A program made the translations under genes and the position numbers. DNA of 64,000 nt from Fragum whitleyi (taxonomy: Eukaryota > Mollusca > Bivalvia > Cardiida > Cardiidae), in the NCBI GenBank assembly GCA_948146395.1, contig OX411557.1, positions 34,264,077-34,328,076 on the forward strand, read 5' to 3'. The notes under the pieces are model-generated. The model saw only the letters and a list, made by a program, of their open reading frames with translations, was not told where the DNA came from and did no database searches. How positions within the stretch are numbered: position 1 is the stretch's first letter; every line of letters starts with the position of its first letter. This document shows, piece after piece, positions 40,565 through 53,100 of the stretch.

Positions 40565-40745
40565 TGTGACCTGTCATACAAATAGGGACTATCTGGGAAC
40601 TTATAACTGAAAAGAAGAGGCATATCAAAAAATAATGATAATAATTCTAGTTCAGAAAATCATACGATTGAGTTTAAAGCCATAAGTAAGCCTGCGCAGA
40701 ATTATATTTACACTTTACATAATTCCAAGATGGTCCCCTTTTTGT
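40565..40745. mobile_element. Diverged M2-family MITE
   Basis: Left end GACCTGTCATACAAATAGGG then ACTATCTGGGAACT; right end 'ccaagatggtcccctttttg'. These correspond to the inverted termini of the copy at 10478-10728. Confidence 0.5.
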
Positions 40746-41077
40746 CTGTTTTGGTCATAGATATGAAAGCTGTGTTCATCTCCATATAAAAAATGTTGAA
40801 AAAAGAAAACATGAGGCCTCAAACACTCTAATGGCAACCAACTTTCCCCTAATTTACTGTAATATTGAAGGAAAGTATTGCTCAGAAAAGAAAGTATAGA
40901 AAATATAAGAACTGTCGCAAAGCGGACTGATACACCTGGGCTATTCCCAGTATAAGTGCCTTCAGTTCATGATCTATTTGCTATATGAAAACAAAAATTG
41001 ATTAAAAATTACAAGTTAAAGGGAGATTATTTGGCAACCACTATGTGCAATATTGTAGGTAAAATACTTCAGATAAT

Positions 41078-42213
41078 AACAAGAGCTTCGGAGGACAGCA
41101 AAGCTCGACTATTCCATGTGCTGAATAGTAACAACAAATCATTATCGACATTGGAAAATTCAATAAAGTGAAAGTCAAGAGAAAAGAATCTTTGTCTAGA
41201 TGCTGATATTATGGTCACAGAAGCATGTGCAGAGTTTCCAAGCAAAAGCTTAAGTAGAAATAAAATTATAACTAATGTACAAGAATTGTAGGTAAAAAAA
41301 TAACCAGGAATTTTAAATCCAGAAAGGGTTGAAATTTTACTAAACTCAACGTGAGAGAATTGAATCTTTGTCTAGAAGCTGATACTATGGTCACAGAAAT
41401 ATGTACTAGGTCTCCGGCATAAGCTTAAGTAGAAAAAGAGATATTACTGAAATACAACATTTGCATGTTAAAACTTAACCAGGGATTTCTAAGTATGAAA
41501 AGGGTTAAAATTCTATTGAATTCAATATCAGAGAATTGAATCATTGTCTAGGTGCTGATATTATGGTCACAGAAGTATGTGCAAAGTTTCCAAGCATAAC
41601 CCTAAGTAGAAATAGTGATTTAACTGTTATACAACATTTGCATGTAAAAACTTAACCAGGAATTTCAAAGTATGAAAAGGGTTAGAATTCCACTGTATTC
41701 AATGTCAGAGTAACAAATCTTGGTCTAAATTCTGATATTATGGTCATAGAAGCATTAGCAAAGCTTTCAAGCAAGAGCTTAATTTGAATAAAGATATACG
41801 GATAAACAACATTTGCACATAAAAATTTAACCAGAAATTTCTAAGTTGGAAAAGGGTTAAAATTCTACTAAATTCAAAATCGGAGAATTGAATCTTTGTC
41901 TATGTGCTGATTTTATGGTCACAGAAGTATGTACAAAGTTTCCAAGCGTTAGCTCAAGTAGAAATAGTGATAAAACTGATATACATATTTGCATGTAAAA
42001 AGTCTGAAAAGGGTTAAAATTTGATATCAGAGTAATGAATCTTTGCCTAGAGAATGATATTATGTTCACAGAAGCATGTGCAAAGTTTTAAAGCAGTAGC
42101 TTTAGTAGAAACAGAGATTTTAAACACTTGCACCTAAAAACTTAACCAAAGTATTACGCCGACACCCGGGTGACAGGAATAGTCCCTCTATTCTATAAAT
42201 GGTCAAGCTAAAA
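41078..42213 (+). mobile_element. HINE-like element, family C
   Basis: The 5' end is AACAAGAGCTTCGGAGGACAGC then AAGCTCGACTATTCC. There are about six units of about 170 bp ('ttatggtcacagaagcatgtgcaaagtttccaagca', 'cttaaccaggaatttctaag', 'aaaagggttaaaattccact'). The 3' end is TATTCTATAAATGGTCAAGC then TAAAA. The left CTCGACTATTC and right ATGGTCAAGCT form the (decayed) family C inverted repeat. Confidence 0.75.
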
Positions 42214-42469
42214 TTGATGTCCAAATTTACACATTCAAGGAAAATAATGAAGTAGCTAATATAATTATAGTCATAAAAATTCACCAACATTTATTTACAC
42301 TGAAAATTACATTTTCAATTTATATCATAGGAGAAGCAGCAATAATGCAGGGAAAATGTTCAAACTAATGACAAAATATCAAAATGTAAGAGTTTATGGA
42401 GAGATAATTCATTAAGAATTCATTAAGTAATTTTAGTAGGGTCCTAAAAACTTAAGGAAGCTCAAGTAG

Positions 42470-43332
42470 AAAGCCATGAATGGCTTGTGTCGCTCCACAG
42501 GCTTGAAATTCTTGAATAGCAAATCTAAGGTTTGACAAGATTTTAAGAGACTTTGGGTTCTACTGATAATGAAATTATTTTCAAATTTTCCACTATATAA
42601 CATAAAGAGAAATGACCTCCGCCAATAAAAGACATATTTTTCATTCAATGACATTAATTTTTTGCTTCATGATTAAGGTTCACTCAAGGATCATTGCAGT
42701 GAAATTTGGTTGATATCCATCAATTACATTATGAGAAAATGATTTTCAAAGTTTCCACTATATATCATATAGAGAAATGACCTCCGCCAATAAAAAACAT
42801 TTTTTTCATCCTATCATCATAATTTTTGGTAGACTGATAAAAGGTCACTCTAGGAATGATCCAGTGAAATTTGGTTGATATCCATGGATTAAATTCTGAA
42901 AAAATGATTTTCAAAGTTCCCACTATATAACATATAGAAAAATGACCTCCGACCATAAAATGCATATTTTTCATCCGATCACAAAAATTTTTGGTACACT
43001 GATAAAGGGTCATCCAAGGATCATTCATGTAAGATTTAATTGGTATCCATCAATTAGAATCTGAGAAAACTCTTTTTTACCATATTTGGAAATCAGCCAC
43101 GCCCATTAAATTCATGTTTTTCATTTAGTCTAAATTTCTTGAACAACTTTGAAAGAGGGTCACCCAAGGATCATTCCTGTGAAGTTTGGTTGAAATTCAT
43201 CCAGTAGTTTCTGAGGAGAAGATTTTTAAAGAAAAAGTTTATGACATGCACGCACGCACACACGTACAGACACAAGATGGACACAACGCCATGACAATAG
43301 CCCCAGTGGCTTTCAGCCAGTGGAGCTAAAAA
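42470..43332 (+). mobile_element. HINE-like element, family E, copy 1
   Basis: The 5' region is GCCATGAATGGCTTGTGTCG then CTCCACAGGCTTG. Units have 'gacctccgccaataaaa', 'tttcatc..atca', 'ggtcactcaaggatcattc.tgtgaaatttggttgatatcca'. The 3' end is CCCCAGTGGCTTTCAGCCAG then TGGAGCTAAAAA. Left and right share the inverted repeat GCTCCACTGG. Confidence 0.75.
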
Positions 43333-43540
43333 TCATAGTGGGGACATCAAAATTCACTTTCCACACTTTTCAATCAAACATTTTCAAGGATGGGCAACTT
43401 ACAACAGTAAGGGTGCCCATTAACAGTTTGTTTTTGTTTGATGTCTACGACCAGATAATCTTGAGTCGGCCTACAGGAGCAATGCTTGGCTGCAGGCATT
43501 GAATAATGTAAAAAAATCTTAGTAGAAAAGGGGCATAACT

Positions 43541-43860
43541 CTTCCTACAAGATGTGTTTGTGAAACACTTCCGTAAAGTAGTTTGATACAATACAAATCT
43601 TAAATCCGTGGCAATACTTAAATCAATAAGCAGCCTAAGAATATCACATATTTGACCTTGAAAAAAATGACCTTGACCAATGACCTTGGTACCAAGAGAA
43701 AAGTCTTATCTCAAGCAATCATCATGTGAAATATCAAGACTCTATTACTTAACATTCAAATGTAAAGGCCATTGTTAAACTGGTTTTTTTATGACAAACA
43801 TATAAAAAGACAAGCAGACAGGACAAAAACAATATGCCCGCAATCTATAGATGGGAGATA
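43541..43860 (+). mobile_element. HINE-like element, family D, diverged copy
   Basis: The 5' end is ACAAGATGTGTTTGTGAAAC then ACTTCCGTA. The centre has 'gaccttgaccaatgaccttggtacca' and 'caatcatcatgtg'. The 3' part is ACAGGACAAAAACAATATGC then a decayed hairpin. It directly abuts the family G element at 43862. Confidence 0.6.
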
Positions 43861-44698
43861 TAACAAGAGTTGTCAGAGGACAACATAGCTCGCCCTATTA
43901 GATGCTTGTCACATAGATATATGCAAAATCATGTACCTTGGAAGGAAGCTATTGGAAGGGGGGGAGAGGGTACTAAAAAGTTCTAGGGAGCCTGAAGATA
44001 TAATTTGACAAGACCTAAAGACAGATTGTATAATTAGAAATTAATTGATATCATTCAAGAATAAACAACTTTAATGTTCCTTTTTTGTATTTGAAATGTG
44101 AAAGTATTCATTTTACCCGATTCTGGCTGCCTATCACCTAGAGATTATGTGTATAAAGTAATAATGTCCCTAGAGTTAAGCATTCAGAAAATATAAGCAA
44201 GGTTAAAGTTTTGGGTTAAAGTATTTTGGTTAAAGTTTTTCCAAGTCCTTAAAAAGGTCATGATCAAATTGTAAAGGACCTTGGTCTCTGGTGAAAGCCT
44301 ATCACTTGGTGAGTATGTAAATGAAGTAATGAGGTCCCTAGGTTAAAGCTTCAAGAAAATATAAGCAAGGTTAAAGTTTTGGTTAAAGTTTTTCAGTTTA
44401 AGTTTTTCCCAAGTCCATAAAAGGTCAAGGTTAAGGTCAAATTATCAAGGACCTTGGTCTCTCGCAAAAGGCTATCACCTAATGAGTTAGTAAATGAAGA
44501 AAAGATGTCCCTAGGTTATAGCATTCAGAAAATGTAAGCAAGGTTGAAGTTTTTGGTAAAAGTTTTAGGTTAAAGTTTTTTCTAAGTCCACAAATGGTAA
44601 AGGTCAAGGTCAAATTGTGAAGGACCTTGGTCTCTGGTGAAAGTCTATCGCCTAGTGAGTATATATATGAAGTAATGATGTCCCTAGGTTAGAGCATT

Positions 44699-45412
44699 AA
44701 ACAAGATGTGTTTGTGAAACACTAATGCCCCCGTAACAGCATTTTTTTCAAAGTTTAACCTTGACAGATGACCTTGACCTTGTCACATGACCATGACTTT
44801 GGTACCAGCGGATGCAGATCATTGAGATCTATCATCATGCCAAATATGAGCCTTGTTTCTTGAATATGCTTGAAGATATTGGCAATTTTAAGTTGTTTGG
44901 TTAACTTTTTGAGTTATTTGACCTTGAGAGATGACCTTGACCATGTCAAATGACCTTGACTTTGGTACCAGCAGATGCTGATCATAGAGATCAATCATCA
45001 TGCCAAATATGAGCCTTGTATCTTGAATAGGCTTGAAGATATTGGCAATGTTAAGTTTTTTTTAGCTATTTGACCTTGACAGATGACCTTGACCTTGTCA
45101 CATGCCCTTGACTTTGGTACCAGCAGATGCAGATTATTTAGATCTATCATCATGCAAAATATTAGCCTTGTATCTTGAAAAGGCTAGATAATATTGGCAA
45201 TGTTAAGTTTTTTGAGATATTTGACCTTGAGAGATGACCTTGAGTTTGTCAAATGACCTCGACTTTGACACCAGTAGATGCAGATCATTGAGATCTATCA
45301 TCATGCCAAATATGGACCTTGTATCTTGAATAAGCTTGAAGACAGACAGACAGACAGAAGGACAAGGGTAAAACAATATGCCCCTGATCTTTCGATACGG
45401 GGGCATAAAAAT
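44699..45412 (+). mobile_element. HINE-like element, family D, multi-unit copy
   Basis: The 5' end is ACAAGATGTGTTTGTGAAAC then ACTAATGCCCCCGTAACAGC. Four units follow ('tgaccttgacagatgaccttgaccttgtcacatgacc', 'gatcattgagatctatcatcatgcc', 'cttgaagatattggcaa'), then a GACAGACAGACAGAAGG tract. The 3' end is TGCCCCTGATCTTTCGATAC then GGGGGCATAAAAA. The inverted repeat is TGCCCCCGTA / TACGGGGGCA. Confidence 0.85.
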
Positions 45413-45995
45413 GTATGGGGGCTACTATTAGGGAGGGTGCTTTTATAAGAGGAAATATGGTATTCCCATCATCTGCGCTGAATTTCAGTGTACCAACCAC
45501 GTCATCACATTGCCTAGTACTATGCAAGATTTGTCAAAATTCACATTTTGTCTCATTTTTGCATCAAAGAAAATAGTAAAATTATTTGTTTATGTGTAGG
45601 AACGATCTATCATTAATTTTGTCAACGAAAGATAGTTTGAATAACAGCTCTGCAACTTGTGATGATATAGCTTTTATTATTCATTCAATGAAAGATTAAT
45701 TAATGTTACACTGAAAAAAAGAATTTTCCTCTATTTCTTAATTCTCAAATTTGTGACCATTAAAGGCACTTGTATATTATATTCTTTAAGTATAAAATCA
45801 AAAAATACTTTACAAAAGTCATTATTAAATGATCAAAAAGCCATTTGATTGGTAAGTAAAAATAAATCAAAATCTATCGGGAAAAGTAAAAATATACAAA
45901 AGCCATGTCAGACACGGCCACCCCCCACCTTGAAAGCTTGATAGTAAACTAAATTTTTATAGATTAAGGATTCTTTTGTACTTTGAAAGATTTAC
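45413..45995. other. Sequence inside the nested block, unassigned
   Basis: No match to family G or D and no open frame. It may be older DNA carried within the composite. Confidence 0.4.
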
Positions 45996-45999
45996 CCCC

Positions 46000-46608
46000 T
46001 AGAGCTATAGTTGTTGTGCACTGCACTTCTCCTAGATGAGATCTATCCATCCATAAAGTTTCAAGTTGATAGCTACCGTATTATACTTTAGGAGATGTGC
46101 TCCTGACAAAATCTAAGTATCAAAAATAACAAAGGGCAATAACTCCAAAATTATGCAAGCAGGAGTTGTAGTTCTTGTGCAATGCACTTCTCCTCCATGA
46201 GATCTATCCATCCATAAAATTTCAAGTTGTTAGCTATAATATTCTAGGAGATATGCTCAGGACAAAATCTAATCTAAGTATTGAAAATAACAAAGGGCAA
46301 TAACTCAAGAATTATGAGAGCATGAGTTGTAGTTCTTGTGCACTGCACTTCTCCTCAATGAGATCTATCCACCCATAAAATTTCAAATTGATAGCTATCA
46401 TATTTTAGGAGATATGCTGTCTGCGATGTCCAAAAAGTCGTACGAAAAATCGCAGGCTGCAATATCGTACGGCGACCGTGGCAAATGTAAATTAGACTTT
46501 AGGAAATATGCTCTGGACAAGTTTAGTGACAGAACCTCGGAACAATGGAATGATGGACGGAGACAATTACTATATCCCCTTGCCAAAAATGGCGGGGGAT
46601 AAAAGGTA
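46000..46608 (+). mobile_element. HINE-like element, family I, 3' part
   Basis: Three units of about 150 bp ('caaagggcaataactc.agaattatg', 'gttcttgtgcactgcacttctcctc.atgagatctatcca', 'ttttaggagatatgctc'). The 3' end is a decayed hairpin (TATATCCCCTTGCCAAAAAT then GGCGGGGGATAAAA). A related copy lies at 55660-55880 with CCCCC/GGGGG pairing intact. Confidence 0.55.
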
Positions 46609-46682
46609 TTAATTTCTCAAAACAAAACTGGCTGCCACTTTATTCTTTTGTTAACATGGGTTTCATTAAAAAGCCTTTCTAA

Positions 46683-46803
46683 AACAAGATGTGTTTGTGA
46701 AACACGAATGCCCCCGTAACAGCGATCTCTCGATAAGGCAAAGGTTAAGTTTTCGGGTTAAGTTTTCGGACAGACGGACGGACAGACAGACGGACATGAG
46801 TAA
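46683..46803 (+). mobile_element. Family D element, 3' end cut by a family E element
   Basis: The 5' end is ACAAGATGTGTTTGTGAAAC then ACGAATGCCCCCGTAACAGC. It then jumps to 'aaggttaagttttcgggttaag' and a GACGGACGGACAGACAG tract. The sequence 'gagtaaaacaa' changes into the family E 5' end where TATGCCCCC is expected. Confidence 0.75.
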
Positions 46804-47966
46804 AACAAGAGGCCCAAGAGGGCCTGTATCGCTCCACTGGCTTTAAAATCTTTAGACTTTCATTAAATAAAGCTTACTTTAAATGAATAAATTAACACTC
46901 CAAAATCTCCTAAGACCTATTTAGTAATGATTAAATGGTTATGGTCCATATTGCACCAAAATACTCAATCACAATGAACCTGCAGCCCTTGACCAATCTT
47001 ATTAAAACATAAGGTTCAGAAGATGTCGTTCAATGAATTTGGGATCAAAAAAGGCCCCACCTGACATGCCCATATTTATGGACCAAACAAAATTTCTTGA
47101 ACAATTTAAGTAAATAGTCACCCAAGAAACATTCTGGTAAAGTTTCATTGAAATTGGCTGAGTGGTTCCGGAGGAGACATCGCTCAAAGATTTTGGCCTC
47201 AATATAAGCCCCACCCTGCCACGCCCAAATTTATAGGCCTATCAAAATTTAGCAAAAATTTTTTAAGAAGAGTCACTCAAGGAACATTCTGGTAAAGTTT
47301 CATTGAAATCAGCCAAGTGGTTCAGGAGAAAATATCATTTGAAAATTTCGGGCTCAAAATAGGCCCGCCCTGCCATGCCCATATTTTAAGTCCAATCAAA
47401 ATTTCTTGAACAATTTAAGTAAAGGGTCACCAAAGGAACATTCTGTTAAAGTTTCATTGAAATTGACCCAGTGGTTCAGGAGATGTCGTTCAAAGATTTC
47501 CGGCTCAAAATAGCCCCACCCTACCACGCCCATATTTATGGACCAATCAAAATTTCTTGAACAATTTAAATAAAGGATGACCCAAGGAACATTCTATTAA
47601 AGTTTCATTGAAATCGGCCCAGTAGTTAAGGACAAGATGTCGCTCAAAGATTTTGGGCTCAAAATAAGCCCTGCCCTGCCACCCCCATATTTATGGACCA
47701 ATCAAAATTTCTTGAACAGTTTAAGTAAAGGGTCACCCAAGGAACATTCTGTTAAAGTTTTATTGAAATCGGCCAAGTGGTTCAGGAGGAGATGTCGTTC
47801 AAAGATTTCGGGCTCAAAATAAGCCCCGCCCTGCCACACCCATATTTATGGGCTAATCAAAATTTCTTGAATAATTTAAGTAAAGGGTCACCCAAGCAAC
47901 ATCCATGCCAAGTTTCATTGAAATAGGCCCAATGGTTTGGGAGGAGATTTTTAAAGATTTCAAAGT

Positions 47967-47968
<2 letters not shown>
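46803..47968 (+). mobile_element. HINE-like element, family E, copy 2, about seven units
   Basis: The 5' end is AACAAGAGGCCCAAGAGGGC then CTGTATCGCTCCACTGGC. There are seven units of about 147 bp ('gatgtcgttcaaagatttcgggctcaaaataagccccgccctgcc', 'atttcttgaacaatttaagtaaagggtcacccaaggaacattctg'). The expected 3' hairpin and microsatellite are missing because a family D copy starts at 47968. Confidence 0.8.
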
Positions 47969-48001
<33 letters not shown>

Positions 48002-48270
48002 GAACGGTATTTTTTTTCAAAGTTTGACCTTGACAGATGACCTTGACCTTGTCACATGACCTTGACTTTGGTACCAGCGGATGCGGATCATTGAGATCTA
48101 TCATCATGCCAAATATTAGCTTTGTATCTTGAATAGGCTTGAAGATATTGGCAAGGTTAAGTTTTCGGGTTAAGTTTTCGGACAGACGGACGGACAGACG
48201 GACGGACAGACAGACAGACGGACACGAGTAAAACAATATGCCCCCTATCTCTCGATACGGGGGCATGAAA
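47968..48270 (+). mobile_element. HINE-like element, family D, single-unit complete copy
   Basis: The 5' end is ACAAGATGTGTTTGTGAAAC then ACAATGCCCCCGGAAC. It has one core unit and a GACGGACGGACAGACAGACAG microsatellite. The 3' end is TGCCCCCTATCTCTCGATAC then GGGGGCATGAAAA. At about 300 bp it shows the minimal architecture of the family. Confidence 0.85.
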
Positions 48271-48913
48271 ATATATGCAAGGTTAAAGTTTTTGGTTAAA
48301 GTTTTCGGTCCACAAAGGGTCAAGGTCAAATTGTCAAGGACCTTTGTCTCTGGTGAAAGCCTACCACCTAATGAGTGTGCATATGAAGTAATGATGTCTC
48401 TAGTTAAAAGCTTTCAGAAAATATAAGCAAGGTTAAAGTTTTTTTGGTTAAAGTTTTTGGTTAAAACATTTTTGAAAGGGCCAAGGTCACTGTCTAAAGG
48501 TCATTTCGACATGGATGTTGGTCTCAAATGAAAGCCCTAATGAGTGTTTCTGTTAAAAATAAAGCCTCTAGGATAAATATTTATACAAATAAAAAACTTT
48601 AACCTAATGCAGACGCCGACACCGACATCTGAGGGTATGACAATAGCTCTTCTGAGACTTTCGTGCCGGGCGAGCTAAAAATGCTTTCAGAGTTATCCCC
48701 TTTGACAGTCCAGATTTTGCTTGTGATGGTGAACACACATGCTAAGTTTTATGAAGATATCTTCAGTCCAAACACAGGTATGACCAAGGTTAAAGTTTGT
48801 CATTCCAACGCCTAGTCTAATGCAAATGATAACAATACCATTGGTATTTTCTGAAAGCAGCAAAGCAAAAAATCAGAGTCGGTGAGCAATGTCAGCAGTC
48901 AACAATCTGTCAA

Positions 48914-50194
48914 TTATCTTATACATACTGGAGTTTTAAAGGCAGGTCTTATCCCTAGACTTCTCTTTTGGCTGGTTGTTGAGTAGTTTTGATTACTACG
49001 ATTACTCACTGGTGTGTATTGTTTAATCAAGTTAGAACTAACACTCCTAGAGGATGAGTTTTGTTGATTACCAACAGCTACTTCCCATTTAAAGAAATCA
49101 CAGCCTTCTTTAGACCAGGCTCCTTTACGAACTGCACAACTGAAGAAAAATCTACCCATATTCTGGCCAGGTGATTGGACCATTTTTCTTTTTGACCGTC
49201 TCCCACATCTACAAAGAGGAGGAGTCATTTTCATTGAGGTGGAGCTTGTTCTGTTAAAAAATGTTGATTGGCCAGTTACATTTGAGAGGGTGGAGCTTGG
49301 TGTTTTTAAACCAATGGATGAATTACTACAGGTTGAACTATTCACTGAATTCCCATGATTGACAGGTGTATTGATACAGTTTAGAGTTTTAGTCCCACTT
49401 GTTGAACATTGATGAAATCCATGAACTGGACTTACAGCGTTTCCTGACATAAATGGTTTTGTTTTTGAATTATTATTGATTGGAGTTGAAGCACAGAAGT
49501 TTTTACAAGGTGTATTCTCAACCTCCAAACTTGTTGAATTCACTATTCTCTTACCAGAGACAGGATTTGGCACTTTAAACACAGATTGAGAGGTTATACT
49601 GGTTGGTGGGACCTTAAAATTTGTTTTTTCTTTATTTGTATTAGTGGAGTATTGTTCTGTCTGGGGTATGTTTGTATCGTGGTTTTGAAGACCAGTTTTG
49701 GGCTTTGATTGTTGCCCAGTTTTGACTTCAGTAGTCTTACTTGAACCATCAACATAAATATCTTTTGAGGAAAATTTCTTTGGAGTAAATTGTCTTGGTA
49801 CTTTTCTACAAGGTGAATTCACAGCTTTATCACTTGATTTAACCTTGAGTGGCGTAATCTGCTTCCTTTTCCCTGACAGTTTAACCTTGACAGGGGTACT
49901 GGCCTTCACTTCTCTACAAACTATTTTGTTTATTTCTACTTGACTATTGTGTAAAGATTTTGGTATCTTGATTTGATCTTGGTCCAAATCTTTATTATTT
50001 GTACAAGAAGTTTTATTGATGGATGTATTCACATGACTTCTTGAGAGCGGTACTGGAATTTTTGAGGGTGTTATTTTCCTAGTCTGGTTCTTTGGTTGCT
50101 CATTGAATTCAGTCTGGGCTACATGAGTAGCTGCACTTTCTGCTTTAAAGTAGGTGCCAATACAAGGACTACAGCTGGCTGATCTTTCATGGGT
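48914..50194 (-). CDS. ERI2: ERI2 last exon: disordered linker, GRF finger, stop
   Basis: The acceptor is TTTATTCCAG, followed by THERSASCSPCIGTYFKAE. About 290 residues of low-complexity, Ser/Thr/Lys/Asn-rich linker contain repeated basic STPVK/ITPLK-like pieces. The GRF zinc finger follows: MTPPLCRCGRRSKR, MGRFFFSC, and EGCDFFKWE, giving four Cys ligands. A basic tail ends KTPVCIR before the TAA at 48914. The ATG at 50239 lies upstream of the acceptor in intron sequence and is not a start. Confidence 0.92.
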   Translation of the reverse strand, partial: THERSASCSPCIGTYFKAESAATHVAQTEFNEQPKNQTRKITPSKIPVPLSRSHVNTSINKTSCTNNKDLDQDQIKIPKSLHNSQVEINKIVCREVKASTPVKVKLSGKRKQITPLKVKSSDKAVNSPCRKVPRQFTPKKFSSKDIYVDGSSKTTEVKTGQQSKPKTGLQNHDTNIPQTEQYSTNTNKEKTNFKVPPTSITSQSVFKVPNPVSGKRIVNSTSLEVENTPCKNFCASTPINNNSKTKPFMSGNAVSPVHGFHQCSTSGTKTLNCINTPVNHGNSVNSSTCSNSSIGLKTPSSTLSNVTGQSTFFNRTSSTSMKMTPPLCRCGRRSKRKMVQSPGQNMGRFFFSCAVRKGAWSKEGCDFFKWEVAVGNQQNSSSRSVSSNLIKQYTPVSNRSNQNYSTTSQKRSLGIRPAFKTPVCIR

Positions 50195-53100
50195 CTGGAA
50201 TAAACAAGAAACACTTTTGTAAAATGTATTGATATTCAATTTAATGGTAAAGAATTATTTTAAAATATTTTTAAATAAATGTATATAAATATTGAAAGTA
50301 AGATAGTAATAAAAGTACTGTAAGATAATAGAAACAATATATAGTAGATCAAATTGTCATTTCAATCCACAATTAATAAACTTAACATAAACCAAGCGTT
50401 TTTTTTTTTTTTCAACTGCCAGCTCCTTTTTTTCTTTACATGATATTGAGTTAAATAATCATTACATTTATGTAACCATTTGTATGGTGGAAATATATAT
50501 TAAATATATGGCATGTACCAGTCTAACTATGTTTTCTTAACAAGTATATTATATCTACCCTAAACACCATTTTCTATACTTCAAAAAATGTTTTTGCCAC
50601 TGCCCACTAAATTGTATCATCATGATTTATCAGATAGAAAAATATTGTGGTGAAAAACATAATAAAAGCACATTTTCCTTCTTTTAGAAGGTTTTCTTCT
50701 GATAAATTGTGTTAAGCTAAATCATTATTGTGGTTATCTCAACTAGTTTCAGGTAAAATTATCTGTGTTAAGCTAAATCATTATTGTGGTTATCTCAACT
50801 AGTTTCAGGTAAAATTATCTGAAGTTAATTTTTCCCTTAAATAATAGCTTATACCAGTCAATTCTCTATAATCTTTTTTTAAAATTTTAAGGTACACTAA
50901 TGAAATGTTTTCAGCAAAAAAGATGAATAATGTTTCTTTAAGGCTTTTATTCATTCTCACGAACATGCCATCAAGTTTGGAAATTTTGTCAAAACTTAAG
51001 TTCAAGTCTGTTTAAGGAACCCTAGTCAAAACCATATTTCAAACATTAGGCCTTCCCTTTCCTTTTTGGAAAATCTAATAACATTTATTGTACTTGCTGT
51101 TCATATCCAATAGGAAGATTTTTTATGACCTGTTAAGATAGGAGAACAAGTTATATATGAGTTGGTGAGTGATATTTACATCAATTTCAGATTATCTAAA
51201 GGAAAGACTTAGAAGATCGGCTTGTATATCTACTAAGTCCAATCAGAGTCTTCAGTTTTCATTCTGTCAATATTTACTTCAATAAAGTTTCTTTTGACAA
51301 TAAGTATATATTCTCAATGTATGTGTCTGTTTATAATATGACCTACGTCACAAGAGTGAAATAACCAAGTTGAATATTTTTGATATTACATCGGTGATAT
51401 TATACTAGTACATCGGTGATATTATACTAGTGGATTGATTGATTGATTGATTGATTGAATGGAGTTTAACGCCGCTTTCAACATTTTTTCAGTTATATCG
51501 CGGCGGCTGGAGCACCTAACAATGGTTTCCTGGTATTTCTCTCACCAGTACAACCACCACATCCTTTCCTAGCCTCTAGCTACTATCTCACATAGGTCTA
51601 CGATTATCAACCCATTGGTGAGAGACAAATAGTCGGAAAGAATGAGTGCTGCCGTCGGGGATCGAACCCCGGACCTCTAGATTGACAGTCCCACGCGCTA
51701 AATACTAGTGGAAAACTATGCCAATGAGCTCTGAGTGATTAGAAATATCATTGTGTGAAAATGGCATCATCATGATTAGAATGTCCTTTTTTTACACACA
51801 GTATTAGACGTTGCGTAGAAAACTTAAATCAATAATTAAAAAGAACTCTATCGAAATATCACAAATAGTCGAGTCATACTATAAATAGAATATCACAATT
51901 GTGTCCATAAATTATGAAATTTTATATACTCTTCATCTAAAACAGATAAAAACCCAACAAAGCATTGTTTTTCTCTGTTTATAGATGAATTGTTAGACAA
52001 GAATAGTATTTCATGACCATTCCTTCAATATCCTCTACGTGCCAATCAAGCAAATTAATGTCTGCACCAAGATTTTTTAAAATTGTTTTGGCTGAAGTTT
52101 AATAGATTCAGTGAATTAAGAGCGCAAATTGATATTCTTTTTACAATATGACATGATTTTCTGCCATAAATCAAGAAAACTCCAGATATTTATCAGGTCA
52201 AGTCATCCCATGTTACTAATAAAGGTTATTTTCAAAATAACGTCAGTAAATGTTATATGACAGACATCATATTCACAATGAGAATATAGCGTTGCAATAC
52301 CTTCTTAGCCCAATAGCATAGTTTTTTACAATTGTAATAATACTTGTGTAATTACAAAAAAATTCAATGGGGTTATTTCACTCCTACAATGTATGCCATA
52401 TAATAAAGATTTGTTTGTTTGAATGGGTTTTAACACTGCTTTCAACAATCTTTTAGTTATATTGCGGCAGCTGGAACAATGGATTCCTGGTATATCTTTC
52501 ACCAGTACTATCATCAAATTCTTTCCAAGCCTTCAGGTGCTATCCCACATAGGTCTAGGCTAATCAACCCATTGATGAAGAAAAATCTTTAAAAAGTTGA
52601 GTGCAGCCGTCGGGTATAAAACCCTTGACTCCATAATTGGAAGGTCAATGCGCCAAAACTGTGCTATGAGGGCTGCTCATGTTATAAGGATCTGTAACAC
52701 AGGATGTCATGCCCAAAAATGAAAGTTATGACAAAAATCAGGTAGAACCATTTAATACAGCCCCTATGATGGAAGGTTTCAGAAAATAGCTTTGTAAAAG
52801 AAGATTTGATTCTTCCAATAGTTATTGCTCACAGTTTTTTTCAAATTTCAGACTAGTCTGCCTGGTTTAATTTACTTATAAAACAAGATGTGTTTGTGAA
52901 ACACGAATGCCCCCGTAACGGCATTTTTTTTTCAAAGTTTGACCTTGACAGATGACCTTGACCTGTCACATGACCTTGACTTTAATACCCGCGGATGCGG
53001 ATCATTGAGATCTATCATCATGCCAAATATGAGCTTTGTATCTTGAATAGGCTTGAAGATATTGGCAAGGTTAAGTTTTCGGACAGACGGACGGACTGAC

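Larger units (their letters stand above)
43862..48678 (+). mobile_element. HINE-like element, family G, split by several nested elements
   Basis: The 5' end is AACAAGAGTTGTCAGAGGAC then AACATAGCTCGCCC. Units have 'ggttaaagtttttccaagtcc', 'aggtcaaattgtcaaggaccttggtctctggtgaaagcc', 'gtccctaggttagagcattcagaaaatataagcaagg'. Family G sequence stops at 44699 and resumes at about 48270 mid-unit. The 3' end is CTTTCGTGCCGGGCGAGCTA then AAAA. The inverted repeat is GCTCGCCC / GGGCGAGC. Confidence 0.75.

Noticed and set aside
46336..46602. 88-codon plus-strand frame (MCTALLLNEIY...)
   Set aside because: Overlaps family I HINE units and 3' hairpin; no domain similarity.
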